Shown: piece after piece, positions 42,423 through 51,023 of the stretch
Layout of the letters: every line of letters begins with the position of its first letter
Position numbering within the stretch: position 1 is the first letter of the stretch
From: BD2-11 sp965221785
Lineage (GTDB): Bacteria; Gemmatimonadota; Gemmatimonadetes; Longimicrobiales; Gaopeijiaceae
Length of the DNA: 64,000 nt
Direction: 5' to 3'
NCBI GenBank assembly: GCA_965221785.1
Contig: CBDCSR010000003.1
Location: 992,001 to 1,056,000, forward strand
Notes under the pieces: generated by a model
Told to the model about the DNA's origin: nothing
Database searches by the model: none
What the model saw: the letters and a program-made list of their open reading frames with translations, nothing else
Made by a program: the position numbers and the translations under genes

Positions 42423-42863
42423 ATGATAGATAAATCATTGCCGAGTCATGTCTTGCCACTACTTGTGATCGCTGCCGCGACGGCATGCGGCGGAACCGGA
42501 GGCGCCAACACGGACCTCCCCATGCCGGAAGCCCTCGGCATCACCCTGAACGCCGGGTCGGCTCCGGACGGCGTTACCCTCGAGTCCATTTCAGAGGGGA
42601 GGATCCTCTTCAACGCCCGGGCCACCTGCTCCGCGTGCCACGGGGCCAACGGAAAGGGCGGGCAGCTGGCGCCGAGCCTCGCCGACGACGTGTGGCTCAA
42701 CTCGGACGGCACCTACGCCGGCATCATCGAAGTCATCGAAACCGGTGTTCTCGAGCCGAAGGAATACCCCGGCCTGATGCTTCCCCGCGGCGGGCTGGGC
42801 CTCTCGGACGAGGAAGTCAGTTCGCTTGCGGCCTTCATCTGGAGCCTGGGCGTTCGCGGATAG
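42423..42863 (+). CDS. Lipoprotein c-type cytochrome
   Basis: 146 residues from the ATG at 42423, six bases after GGAG. A lipobox with Cys22 (VIAAATAC) anchors it to a membrane. The single haem motif is CSACH at 69-73, preceded by EGRILFNARAT. An axial Met is likely in LMLPRGG. The C-terminal helix EEVSSLAAFIWSL is typical of class I cytochromes c. It probably shuttles electrons outside the inner membrane. It is divergent from mutS across a 270-base gap and convergent with holA, nine bases away. Confidence 0.92.
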   Translation: MIDKSLPSHVLPLLVIAAATACGGTGGANTDLPMPEALGITLNAGSAPDGVTLESISEGRILFNARATCSACHGANGKGGQLAPSLADDVWLNSDGTYAGIIEVIETGVLEPKEYPGLMLPRGGLGLSDEEVSSLAAFIWSLGVRG

Positions 42864-42872
42864 TCGCGGTGC

Positions 42873-43931
42873 CTACCTGACGGCCTCTCCGTGCCGCGTT
42901 CCCGCGCCGGCGCGGAGGTGCCCCGGCCGACCTGCCTCGCCGGCGGAGGTACGCTGCGCGAGCAGCCACTCCTCCAGAAGATGATGGTGGGGCAGGGCGC
43001 TGGCCTTCATCAGCCGGTCTACCCGGCGCAGACCGAGCAGCGCCGCGTCCAGGCTCTTGCGGTTCCAGCCCCGGCTCTGCCCCTGGATGCGGCGGGCGAG
43101 CCAGCGCTGGTGAGGGGGAAGCGCGGCCTCCAGTCCGGACAGCCCGCGGTCGAGCACCAGCCCGATGCGGAGGAAGTGGGTGGTGAGGCCCATGACCAGG
43201 AAGACGCCTGATTCGCCGCGCATGAAGAGCTCGCCAAGGGCGGCCGTGGCAGCGGCAAAGTCGCGTCCGCCCACCATGTCGAACCAGCGCCAGGGATCGA
43301 GGCGGGGGATCCGGATCCCTCCCTCCTCCACCGTCTCGACCGTAATCGGCCGACCGCTGGGTGCCATGGCCACCAGCTTGGCGATCTCCTGCGCCAGCAC
43401 ACCCATGTCCGATCCGACCGCCCCCGCCAGCGCGCGCGCGGCGTCTTCGTTCATCTCCGCGCCGTGACGCTCGCGGCACCACGAGACCAGGAAGCCGGGC
43501 AGATCGTTCGCCCGCACGGGACGGAACTCGAGCGAGCGCGCCGAGCGCACGATGTCCCGGTAGAAGCGCGCCCTGGACCGCGTCGGCCGGGTAGCGGTCA
43601 GGATCAGGGCCAGTCCCTCCGGGGGCGACGCGGCAATGTCGAGAACGAGCTTGCGCGCCGCCGGCTGCGGGGCCAGTGCCTCTGCGCCATGGACCAGCAC
43701 CACCCGCCACTCGGCCATCATGGGGGGAGTGGCCAGCACCGAGGCGAAATCGCGCACCTCCAACTCCGGGCCGTGCATGACATCGAAGTTGAAGTCGCGG
43801 GTCGCGGGGTCGAGGTGCGCCTCGGCGATCTCCCTCGCAGCCTCCCGCTTGCGGAAGTCGTCTTCGCCGTGGAGGTAGAAAACCCCGCCTCCGCGCCCGC
43901 CGAGCGCGCGCCGATAGTTGGCGGGGATCAT
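42873..43931 (-). CDS. holA: DNA polymerase III delta subunit
   Basis: Clamp-loader subunit that opens the beta ring. 352 residues from the ATG at 43931, 25 bases after the anti-sigma stop. The N-terminus reads VFYLHGEDDFRKREAAREI, the degenerate AAA+ entry of HolA, followed by RVVLVHGAEAL. The central lid region (LAGAVGSDMGVLAQEIAKLVAM) and the C-terminal helical collar (WLARRIQGQSRGW, LDAALLGLRRVDRLMK) are recognisable. There is no ATP site, as expected. The position after a sigma/anti-sigma pair is unusual for this gene. Confidence 0.88.
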   Translation of the reverse strand: MIPANYRRALGGRGGGVFYLHGEDDFRKREAAREIAEAHLDPATRDFNFDVMHGPELEVRDFASVLATPPMMAEWRVVLVHGAEALAPQPAARKLVLDIAASPPEGLALILTATRPTRSRARFYRDIVRSARSLEFRPVRANDLPGFLVSWCRERHGAEMNEDAARALAGAVGSDMGVLAQEIAKLVAMAPSGRPITVETVEEGGIRIPRLDPWRWFDMVGGRDFAAATAALGELFMRGESGVFLVMGLTTHFLRIGLVLDRGLSGLEAALPPHQRWLARRIQGQSRGWNRKSLDAALLGLRRVDRLMKASALPHHHLLEEWLLAQRTSAGEAGRPGHLRAGAGTRHGEAVR

Positions 43932-43956
43932 GGCCTGCCGGGACGTGGATTGCCCG

Positions 43957-44460
43957 TCAGCGTTGGGAGAGGGCCGAGTATTCGTAGAGGGCGCGGGTGG
44001 TCCAGAGGTCGTCGCCGTCCAGGCCGGGTTCCAGAAGGCGAATGCTGCGATATCGTACGGTGCCGGAAGGAGCAGCCGCCCGCTGCGAGGGGGGGGCGGA
44101 GACAACGATGGGCGGCAGCGCGACTTCGGGAGTCTCCTGCACGAGTTCCGGTCCCCAAACGGCTACCGCCACCAGAATCGTGGCGGCGAATGCCACGCCC
44201 AGGCGGGTGAAGGACGCGCCGCGGCGGCGGCGCGCAAGATCCTCCTGAATGTGGTAGATGCGATGCTGGAGTCGAGGACGGAAATCTTCGCCAACGGGCA
44301 CGCCGGGGACGGCGCGCAGCAGTGCCAGGCTCCGCTGCACGGTATCCGCGTAGCGCCGGCAGCACGCGCACTCCGCAATGTGCTGCTCGAACGCGCCCGC
44401 ATCGGTCGCTTCGCCGTCATGGAACTCGGAGAAGCGCTCCAGAAAGCCGTTGCAATCCAT
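43957..44460 (-). CDS. Anti-sigma factor with zinc-binding ZAS domain
   Basis: 167 residues from the ATG at 44460. The N-terminal zinc anti-sigma motif is His27-x3-Cys31-x2-Cys34 (HIAECACC), with an additional Cys3. A membrane helix lies at about 88-108 (LGVAFAATILVAVAVWG), leaving an extracytoplasmic tail of roughly 60 residues. It should hold the ECF sigma factor encoded upstream inactive until an envelope or redox signal is sensed. The two genes are separated by 346 bases rather than overlapping, which is long for such a pair. Confidence 0.9.
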   Translation of the reverse strand: MDCNGFLERFSEFHDGEATDAGAFEQHIAECACCRRYADTVQRSLALLRAVPGVPVGEDFRPRLQHRIYHIQEDLARRRRGASFTRLGVAFAATILVAVAVWGPELVQETPEVALPPIVVSAPPSQRAAAPSGTVRYRSIRLLEPGLDGDDLWTTRALYEYSALSQR

Positions 44461-44575
44461 GTCCGTTCTTGTACTCGCGATCCTTGCGATTCTTCTCTTG
44501 CGAGCCTGCGCCCGCTCAACCCTGGTCCGGCGAGTTGAGCCCGCGCCGGTGGGCCCGTTAATCCCCGTCGAGTTC

Positions 44576-44590
44576 TGTACTTGAAGTACA
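44576..44590. promoter_or_regulatory. Palindrome TGTACTT-G-AAGTACA
   Basis: Perfect 7-bp inverted repeat with a one-base centre, about 116 bases upstream of the anti-sigma ATG. The size and symmetry suit an operator for a dimeric regulator. Confidence 0.45.
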
Positions 44591-44617
44591 ACGCTCGGGT
44601 TCCCCGGCGGGCTCGCG

Positions 44618-44634
44618 GTACGGAAACTCCGTAC
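44618..44634. promoter_or_regulatory. Palindrome GTACGGA-AAC-TCCGTAC
   Basis: Perfect 7-bp inverted repeat with a 3-base centre, 42 bases start to start from the first palindrome. It shares the GTAC ends with it. As RNA it would form a tight hairpin, so it may instead terminate sigma-gene transcripts. Confidence 0.45.
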
Positions 44635-44806
44635 AAAGCGATGGAACGTCTGCTACCGGAAGGGGCGCGACGAGGTTCCCGTCCGGCGTCGAGGCTGCCG
44701 GGGACCTGACAGGCAGGGACTGTCGCGGGCGCGCAACCCGAGCCGCGGGTGGCGTTCGCGAGGGCTGTTCGGGAGGCCGGGCTGGATGAGCCGCCCGGCG
44801 CGCCGC

Positions 44807-45448
44807 TCAGCCGAGCATGGGCGCGACGATACGCGCGAAGTTGTTGCGCGCCCGGTTCAGGCGGCTCTTCACCGTACCCAGGTTGACCGCGGTGATTTCG
44901 GCGATCTCCTCGTAGGTCTTTCCCTGGAGTTCCCGTAACACGAAAACCACCCGGTGATGCTCAGGCAGCTCGCTGACGGCCTTCTCGACGACCTCTCGCA
45001 AGTGCCGCTTGCGGTACAGGTCGTCGGGCTTGTAGGAGTTGTCCTCCCACTCCAGCGGCCGGTGGTCGGCCTCCCAGTTCTTCTTGATGGTCTGGAAGAA
45101 GACGAGCGGGTTTCGCGAGCGGTTGCGCAACTCGTTCTTCGCCAGGTTGCTGGCGATGGTGTAGATCCAGGTGGAGAACTTCTTGGTAGGATCGAAGCGA
45201 TGCAGGTGGCGGTAGACCCGGATGAAGGTCTCCTGTACCAGATCCTGCGCCCGCTCCCGGTCGCCAATGGTCCGGTAGACGAAGTTGACCAACCGGTTGT
45301 CATAGCGGTCCACAAGAACTCCGAAGGCTCTCTGCTCCCCTTCCAGAAACCGCTTCACGACCGCGCTGTCGTCCAGTTTCCTGAGGGCGTCCCGGGTCTC
45401 GTGGGCCGGCCTCGCGGGCGTCATTGCCAGGCTCTTTTCGGTATTCAT
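44807..45448 (-). CDS. ECF-type RNA polymerase sigma factor (RpoE-like)
   Basis: 213 residues from the ATG at 45448, which has GGAG four bases upstream; two other in-frame ATGs (45478, 45424) are weaker. Region 2 spans FGVLVDRYDNRLVNFVYRTIGD, ERAQDLVQETFIRVYRH and KFSTWIYTIASNLAKNELR. Region 4 has LPEHHRVVFVLRELQGKTYEEIAEI and GTVKSRLNRARNNF, the helix-turn-helix that reads the -35 box. There is an unusual linker of about 45 residues with FFQTIKKNWEADHRP. It is followed by its likely membrane anti-sigma factor. Confidence 0.94.
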   Translation of the reverse strand: MNTEKSLAMTPARPAHETRDALRKLDDSAVVKRFLEGEQRAFGVLVDRYDNRLVNFVYRTIGDRERAQDLVQETFIRVYRHLHRFDPTKKFSTWIYTIASNLAKNELRNRSRNPLVFFQTIKKNWEADHRPLEWEDNSYKPDDLYRKRHLREVVEKAVSELPEHHRVVFVLRELQGKTYEEIAEITAVNLGTVKSRLNRARNNFARIVAPMLG

Positions 45449-45524
45449 GTGGCTCCGCTGCCAGACGTGGCTTCTCATGCCCTCGAACAGGACACTCTTG
45501 CTTGCAGGTTTCGTACCAGCCGAA

Positions 45525-46265
45525 TCACGCGTTCTCCCCGGAAGTGCGCCCCATTTGCGTCCCCGGGATGGGACGGCCGTCTTCCTCCCGGTGGACGAGG
45601 CCGTCCGCGGCCGAGCTTCTGCGGAAGGCGGCAGTGTACAGGAGGGCCGCGACCGTCTTGCAGTCGACGATGTCGCTTGTGCCCACCATCTCCAGGGCGC
45701 GAGAGAACGGGAACTCCTGCACGGTGATGAACTCGTCCGGGTCGCGGGAGGCCTCTCCCGCCGAGAGGCCGGTTGCCAGGAACAGGTGGATGACCTCGTT
45801 GGTGAAGCCGGGCGTCGTGAAGATTCGCGTCAGGTAGTCGATTCGGGCCGCGGCGTATCCGGTCTCCTCCGCCAGCTCCCGCCGCGCGCACTCCGCCCAG
45901 GCCTCGTCCGCCCCCGCCGGCAGCCCGGCCGGCACTTCATACAGGTATCCCCCCGAGGCGTAGCGGTACTGCCGGAGCAGCAGAATCACGGGATCGCGCG
46001 ACTCCGGCGGGTCCACGAACGGCACCACCGCGGCGGCGCCGGGATGCCGGATGAGTTCCAGGTTGCCCTCCGATCCGTCCGGAAAGCGCACGCGGTCGAC
46101 GGACAGATGGACCACGCGTCCGTCATGCACAACGCGGCCCGACAGGCGTCCCGTCCCGTCCGGTCCCGGTACCGCGTCCGGCCCCGGATGGCGAACGGTG
46201 TCTCCTCCCGGATACAACGCCCGCCCGGCGGACTCGCATGGGTGCAACTCCTGTTCGTGCGACAC
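45525..46265 (-). CDS. Nudix hydrolase, ADP-ribose pyrophosphatase type
   Basis: 246 residues if translation starts at the GTG at 46265, five bases after GGGAG; the frame stays open to 46328. The Nudix box is EVPAGLPAGADEAW followed by AECARRELAEETGY. One extra residue lies between the first Gly and the first Glu compared with the usual G-x5-E spacing, but the R-E-L-x-E-E-x-G-Y metal core is intact. The preceding strand (ILLLRQYRYASGGYLYEVPAG) and TTPGFTNEVIHLFLA match ADP-ribose and related nucleoside diphosphate hydrolases. It lies 76 bases upstream of the sigma gene. Confidence 0.88.
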   Translation of the reverse strand: MSHEQELHPCESAGRALYPGGDTVRHPGPDAVPGPDGTGRLSGRVVHDGRVVHLSVDRVRFPDGSEGNLELIRHPGAAAVVPFVDPPESRDPVILLLRQYRYASGGYLYEVPAGLPAGADEAWAECARRELAEETGYAAARIDYLTRIFTTPGFTNEVIHLFLATGLSAGEASRDPDEFITVQEFPFSRALEMVGTSDIVDCKTVAALLYTAAFRRSSAADGLVHREEDGRPIPGTQMGRTSGENA

Positions 46266-46496
46266 GACTTCTCCCGTCAGGTCACCATGCCCCGCGTGCC
46301 GGGGCGCGAGCGAATCCGCCCGCATCACGCGAGGGGCCGCACGAGGCGGCTGCCTTGCGGATAGTTAGGTGCGACTGTACGGCAAGGGGTTGCCCGAAGC
46401 GGTCTCGCGGCGCCTCTCCCGGTCGTGATCCACCCGTGCCGGCGGCCCCTTCCATGGGTGGCCATCGCCGCGTTGCAGCGGATGGGCATGCGCGCA

Positions 46497-47852
46497 TCAG
46501 AAGTCGTGGTGGACCTCGACCGGGCCGAGGGACTCGAGTTCCGGCGCCACCCGGTCGGCGTCACCCGCCACCACGACCGTGAGGGCGTCCGGGTGAAGCC
46601 GGTGGCGGGCCGCGCGCGTCACGTCGTCGACCCTCACCGCCCGCACCCGCTCGCGGTAGCGCGCGTGGTAGTCGGCTGAGAGGCCGTGCACGAACACCCG
46701 CGCGATGCCGGACGCGACCTGGGCCGTGGTCTCCATGCGCAGCGGAAAGATGCCTGCCAGGTAATCGCGCGCGCCGCGCACTTCGGCGGGCGTGGGCCCG
46801 CCGGCGACCAGCGCCTTCGTCTCCCCGAGCACCTCCCGGACGGCCGCTGCGGTGACTTCGGTCGCCACCGCCGTAGCGATGCGGAACATCCCGCCCGCGC
46901 GCCGGAGGAGGAAGCGCGAACTCACGCCGTAGGTGAAGCCCTTGTCCTCCCTGAGGTTAAGGTTGAGGCGACTGGTGAAGGCGCCCCCGAGCACGGAATT
47001 GAGCACGATCAGCGGGAAGAAGTCGGGCGTCGTGCGCGGCACGCTGGCATGGCCGATGCGCAGTTCCGACTGAACCGCGCCCGGGCGATGGACGATCACG
47101 ATGCGGCGCTCGCCGAAACGGGGACCGGCCGTCGCTTCGACGGGAGCCGCCCGCCCCCGCCAGCCGCCGAAACACTCGGCTGCGAGATCCGTCACTTCCG
47201 CTTTCGCAACATCGCCCGCCACCACCAGCGCGGCTCCCCGCGGCATGTAGCGGCTGGCCGCGAAGTCGGCCACATGCATGCGCTCCAGGCCCGCGACCGT
47301 CCGCTCCGTGCCCGCCATCGGCCGCCCGTAGGTGGTGCCTTCGGCGAAGAAGAAGTGCGCCGCGGCGGCAGTGGCGAGCTGCGCGGGGTATATCCTGCGT
47401 TGCCGGATCCCCCCCAGCTGCTGCTCGCGGGTACGCTCCACCTCTTCACCCGGATACGCGGGAGTCAGGACCACCTCGGACAGTAGCCGGAGCGCACTCG
47501 GAAACCGGTCGGCGGCGCAGGTCAGCGACACCACCGTGGAATCCCAGCCGGTCGAGGTCGCCAGGTGCGTACCCATGTCCTCGAGGGCGCAGGCCAGCTC
47601 CACCGCCGAGCGGCGGACGGATCCGCCATGGAGCGCCTTGCCGGCCAGTACGGCAAGCCCGGCCTGCAGCCCACCGACCGTCGCCTCGCCCCCATCCATG
47701 ACCAGGAGAGCGGTCACCAGCGGAACCCCGGGCCGGCGCGCGACTCGCACCTCCAGCCCGGAAGCGAGACTCGCGGCATGCACCCCCGGTACCGCGAAGG
47801 GTGCAACCGGTCCCGGCCCCGGCGGTGAACGGGGGAAGCTCGCGGGGCTCAC
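46497..47852 (-). CDS. M16-family peptidase homologue, probably non-catalytic subunit
   Basis: 451 residues from a GTG at 47852 that overlaps the stop of the catalytic M16 gene as GTGA. The fold is M16B-like, with two related halves. The zinc motif HxxEH is missing: the equivalent segment reads GLQAGLAVLAGKALHGG. The second half keeps the Arg/Tyr substrate-binding pattern in SRLNLNLREDKGFTYG. This matches the inactive partner of heterodimeric M16B peptidases, which binds substrate while the other subunit cuts. A Pro-rich N-terminus (FPRSPPGPGPVAPF) precedes the domain, with no clear signal peptide. Confidence 0.88.
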   Translation of the reverse strand: MSPASFPRSPPGPGPVAPFAVPGVHAASLASGLEVRVARRPGVPLVTALLVMDGGEATVGGLQAGLAVLAGKALHGGSVRRSAVELACALEDMGTHLATSTGWDSTVVSLTCAADRFPSALRLLSEVVLTPAYPGEEVERTREQQLGGIRQRRIYPAQLATAAAAHFFFAEGTTYGRPMAGTERTVAGLERMHVADFAASRYMPRGAALVVAGDVAKAEVTDLAAECFGGWRGRAAPVEATAGPRFGERRIVIVHRPGAVQSELRIGHASVPRTTPDFFPLIVLNSVLGGAFTSRLNLNLREDKGFTYGVSSRFLLRRAGGMFRIATAVATEVTAAAVREVLGETKALVAGGPTPAEVRGARDYLAGIFPLRMETTAQVASGIARVFVHGLSADYHARYRERVRAVRVDDVTRAARHRLHPDALTVVVAGDADRVAPELESLGPVEVHHDF

Positions 47853-49120
47853 GCGGATGCCCGGGGCACGTACGTCAGAATCGCCCGGTTCTCAGGCCCG
47901 AGGCGCTCTCTGGCCAGGGTTTCCACCGCCGGCGGGGTCACCGCGCTCAGGCGATCGAGCTCCGTGGAGATCCGGCCCGGATCTCCGAACTGGGTCGCAA
48001 ACATCGAGAGCAGGTCGGCCCGCCGGGCCACGACCTCGAGTTGCCCCAGGATGGCGGTCTCGGCCATGGCCACGGCCCTGGCGACCTCTTGGGAAGAGAC
48101 GGAGCTCAGCGCGTCGATCTGCTCGACGACGGCGGCCACCAGTTCCCCGGGATCGGTCCCGAGGTTGCCGGTCGCCTGAACCACCATCATCCCGGCTCCG
48201 GTCATCAACGGAAAAACATGTGCCGCGACATCCTTGGCGAGTCGGCGCTCCAGCACGAGCGAGCGGTGGAGACGCGACGCCCGTCCCCTGCCGAGAATGT
48301 CGCCCGCGACATCGGCGGCATAGAAGGCGGGATCGTCGAAGGTGGGCACCCGCATCCCGGCGTAGACCCGCGTGAGCGGCACTTCGGCCTCGACCGTCTG
48401 GCCGGCATCGACGTGGTTTTCGCGCTCGGCGTCCGTGTCTCCGGGGATCATCTGCGTCCCGGCTCCCGGAGGAATGTCGCCGAAGTAGCGCCTGATCCAT
48501 TCGAGCGCGCGCGTGGATTCGAAGCCGCCGCAGAGCGTAAGGACGGCGTTGTCGGGGGCGTAGTAGGCACGAAAGAACGACTCGAGATCACCGAGCGTGA
48601 ACCCGTCGATGTCCTCCAGGGAGCCGATGACCGGATGGCGATAGGGATGTCCCGGCGGATACACCATCGCCAGCATGCGCTCATCCCAGTCGCCGTAGGG
48701 CTGGTTGTCGTAGCGCTGGCGGCGCTCGTTCTTCACGACGTCGCGCTGGTTTTCAAGCTTCTCGGCGGTGAGTGCGGGGAGCATCCAGCCCATGCGATCC
48801 GCCTCGAGCCAAAGCGCCAGTTCCAGATGATGCGAGGGGAGGGTTTCGTAGTAGTTGGTCCGGTCGAACCAGGTTGACGCATTGGCCGATCCGCCCACCC
48901 CCTCCAGCAGCTCGAAGTGCTGGTTGCCGGCCACGTGGCGCGAGCCCTGGAACATCATGTGCTCGAAGAGATGGGCGAGGCCCGTCTGCCCGCGGCCTTC
49001 GTTCCTGGAGCCCACGTCGTACCAGAGGTTCACCGCGACGATGGGCACGGAGCGCTCCGGGGAAAGGACGATCCGGAGGCCGTTCTCCAGGCAGTGCTCT
49101 TCGCAGGGGATGGAGATCAC
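47849..49120 (-). CDS. M16-family zinc peptidase, catalytic subunit
   Basis: 423 residues from a GTG at 49120. The inverted zinc motif HLFEH is at residues 50-54, and the third ligand is Glu132 in KNERRQRYDNQP, at the expected distance. ENGLRIVLSPERSVPIVAVNLWYDVGSRNE is the conserved N-terminal strand set, broken here for length. The second domain is present but lacks the strong Arg/Tyr motif, which the partner supplies. No signal peptide is seen. The pair probably degrades peptides in the cytoplasm or periplasm; export signals would need testing. Confidence 0.92.
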   Translation of the reverse strand: MISIPCEEHCLENGLRIVLSPERSVPIVAVNLWYDVGSRNEGRGQTGLAHLFEHMMFQGSRHVAGNQHFELLEGVGGSANASTWFDRTNYYETLPSHHLELALWLEADRMGWMLPALTAEKLENQRDVVKNERRQRYDNQPYGDWDERMLAMVYPPGHPYRHPVIGSLEDIDGFTLGDLESFFRAYYAPDNAVLTLCGGFESTRALEWIRRYFGDIPPGAGTQMIPGDTDAERENHVDAGQTVEAEVPLTRVYAGMRVPTFDDPAFYAADVAGDILGRGRASRLHRSLVLERRLAKDVAAHVFPLMTGAGMMVVQATGNLGTDPGELVAAVVEQIDALSSVSSQEVARAVAMAETAILGQLEVVARRADLLSMFATQFGDPGRISTELDRLSAVTPPAVETLARERLGPENRAILTYVPRASA

Positions 49121-49152
49121 GGGCGCTTACCGGGCGGCGGGAGGCGAGGGGT

Positions 49153-50370
49153 TCAGCTGCCGAACTTCGCCAGCCGTCCGGCGTGAGCCAAGGCCAGCGA
49201 CATGATGTGCCGCGCGGCGATGGTGCCCACGTCGCCCTGCCGGCACGCGTTCTCGGTAAGGCGGCGGCCCGTCGGCCGGGCGTGGCGCGACCGGATCAGG
49301 AGCGGCACCGCGTGCCAGGAATGACCGGCCATGGTGGCGGGAGTGCTGTGGTCACCGGTGACGATCACCACGCCGCCGTCGTCCAGCCCCGGGAGGAGAC
49401 AGTCCATCGCCTCGATGGCGGCGACCTTGCCCTCGAAATCCCCGTCCTCCCCTCGGGAATCCGTGGCCTTGTAGTGGAAAAAGCGGAAATCGGCGTGTCC
49501 CGCGGCGCCCTCCATCAGCTTCACCGCTTCCTCATCGGAGGCCGGGGTTCCGGCGAGTTCCATCCCGACGAGACTGGCCACTCCCCGGTACATGGGATAG
49601 CGCGCCACCGCCACCGCCTTGAGCCCATATCGCCGGGAAAAGCCCGGCGGCGCGCGGTACTCGGCGAACCCGCGCGCGAGAAGGCCGTTGGCGACAGGCT
49701 CGTTCGCCAGCACCTCCGCCGCCCGCGCGAGAATTCGGCCGGCGGTCCGGGCCGTGCGCGCCGAAGCCTGGTCCCCCTCGGGCGCCCGGGGAGGCCGGGG
49801 CGGGATGCCGGTGCGTTGCGGGTCGGTGTCGGACACGTCCGCGCCGAGGCCGGCGCCGCGCAGCACCATGACCGCGCGGTGCTCCATGACGTGCTGGAAG
49901 TGGAGGTCCACCCCGGGGGGCGCGGTCACGCCGTCCTGCAACCGGCGCAGCAGCCGCCGGCCCTCGGCGTTATCGGGGCGGCCGGCGCGGCGGTCGGCCA
50001 CGCGGCCCCGCCGGTCCAGGGTGGCCAGGTTGAGCCGGGCCGCCACGTCCCCCTCGCGCAGGCCAATCCCGACCCCCAGCGCGGCCAGCACGCCGCGTCC
50101 GACCAGGTAGCGGGCGGGGTCGTACCCGAACAGGGCGAGGTGGGCGGGGCCGCTCCCGGGCGTGACGCCGGGCGCGACCGGCACGTGCATGCCCAGCGAA
50201 CTCTCCGCGGCCATCGCGTCCAGGTTGGGCGTGGTCGCGGACTCCAGTTCGGTCCGGCCGGTGGCGGGGTGGGGGAGCCCGCCGACCCCGTCGACCACGA
50301 TGAAGGTGATCGCATCGCCCCCCGGCATGCGCTCCACCAGGTCGTCCGGGAACCGCTTCACCCTGCCCAC
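49153..50370 (-). CDS. apgM: 2,3-bisphosphoglycerate-independent phosphoglycerate mutase, ApgM type
   Basis: Interconverts 3- and 2-phosphoglycerate. I place the start at the GTG at 50370, nine bases after GGAGG, giving 405 residues; GTGs at 50376 and 50361 are alternatives. The alkaline-phosphatase-like fold begins AITFIVVDGVGGLP with the first metal Asp. ESATTPNLDAMA holds the phospho-acceptor Thr or Ser. VTGDHSTPATMAGHSWHAVPLLI supplies the metal-binding Asp and His residues. This matches the archaeal-type ApgM class rather than GpmI. The gene heads the run leading to the M16 pair. Confidence 0.9.
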   Translation of the reverse strand: MGRVKRFPDDLVERMPGGDAITFIVVDGVGGLPHPATGRTELESATTPNLDAMAAESSLGMHVPVAPGVTPGSGPAHLALFGYDPARYLVGRGVLAALGVGIGLREGDVAARLNLATLDRRGRVADRRAGRPDNAEGRRLLRRLQDGVTAPPGVDLHFQHVMEHRAVMVLRGAGLGADVSDTDPQRTGIPPRPPRAPEGDQASARTARTAGRILARAAEVLANEPVANGLLARGFAEYRAPPGFSRRYGLKAVAVARYPMYRGVASLVGMELAGTPASDEEAVKLMEGAAGHADFRFFHYKATDSRGEDGDFEGKVAAIEAMDCLLPGLDDGGVVIVTGDHSTPATMAGHSWHAVPLLIRSRHARPTGRRLTENACRQGDVGTIAARHIMSLALAHAGRLAKFGS

Positions 50371-50575
50371 GCCCACCGCCCTCCGTCCGTCATCGGTCTC
50401 CTGAGCCTCGGAGATGATCCTCTGTCTGCCTTCCCACCGCGAGCACGAGCGCGCCGGCCCGACCCGTGAACCAGGTTCATCCGCGAGCCGAACGCGGGCA
50501 ACCCCGCCCACGCCGCGCCCGGACCGGGCCGACTCGCCAGGACCTGTTTCGGTAGCAGGCCCGCGCCGCTCGCGA

Positions 50576-50581
50576 TACAAT
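50576..50581 (+). promoter_or_regulatory. Possible -10 element for the lipoprotein-DsbA-like unit
   Basis: TACAAT, five of six matches to TATAAT, 65 bases upstream of the ATG at 50646 in a divergent region of 275 bases. No good -35 box is visible at the right distance. Confidence 0.3.
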
Positions 50582-50645
50582 GTACAAAGGCAGGAAACCA
50601 CGGACCGGCGGCCACCCGGCTCCGGTCCCCGCGGGAGGAGGTATC

Positions 50646-51020
50646 ATGACGACTCGACCCCTGTTCGCTTTCTGTGTACTGGCGACCCTGCTGGTGGCCG
50701 GCTGCGCGGGAGCGCGACGTCCGCCGCCCGGCATCGGCGCCGAGCCATCGCGGGACATCACCATCTTTGTGGACAACCTCGACTTCAACGACGCGCGCAT
50801 CTACATCTCGACCGGCGGAAGCCGCACCCGGCTGGGCAACGTTTCCGGCAAGACGCGCGAGCGGTTCACGCGCGAGTGGAGGCTGCCCACCATCGGCTTC
50901 GAAGTCGATATGCTGGGAGGCGGCAACTACCGCACCCAGGAGTTGGCGGTCACTGCGGGGGAAGCCTTCGACCTCCTGATCCAGGCCGGCTTCGTTCGCC
51001 TGATTCCCAGAGGTCGCTGA
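50646..51020 (+). CDS. Small lipoprotein of unknown function
   Basis: 124 residues from the ATG at 50646, directly after GGGAGGAGGTATC. The lipobox is LLVAGC with Cys20. The mature part is a small beta-rich domain (DITIFVDNLDFNDARIYIS, RTRLGNVSGKTRERF, AFDLLIQAGFVRLI). I do not recognise a named family. It is three bases upstream of the DsbA-like gene and the two probably work together in the envelope. Confidence 0.82.
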   Translation: MTTRPLFAFCVLATLLVAGCAGARRPPPGIGAEPSRDITIFVDNLDFNDARIYISTGGSRTRLGNVSGKTRERFTREWRLPTIGFEVDMLGGGNYRTQELAVTAGEAFDLLIQAGFVRLIPRGR

Positions 51021-51023
51021 ACC

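Larger units (their letters stand above)
44461..44806. other. 346-base intergenic region between sigma and anti-sigma genes
   Basis: This is the longest gap in the window. I see no coding frame with gene-like composition. It holds two palindromes (44576-44590 and 44618-44634) and, on the minus strand, a GGGGAACCCGAG stretch that resembles the GGAAC -35 box of ECF promoters. An additional promoter for the anti-sigma gene is likely. Confidence 0.4.

Noticed and set aside
46266..46496. Small gene in the gap between the Nudix and M16 genes
   Set aside because: Open frames on both strands here are short, lack ribosome binding sites and look like random GC-rich sequence; part may be an N-terminal extension of the Nudix gene.
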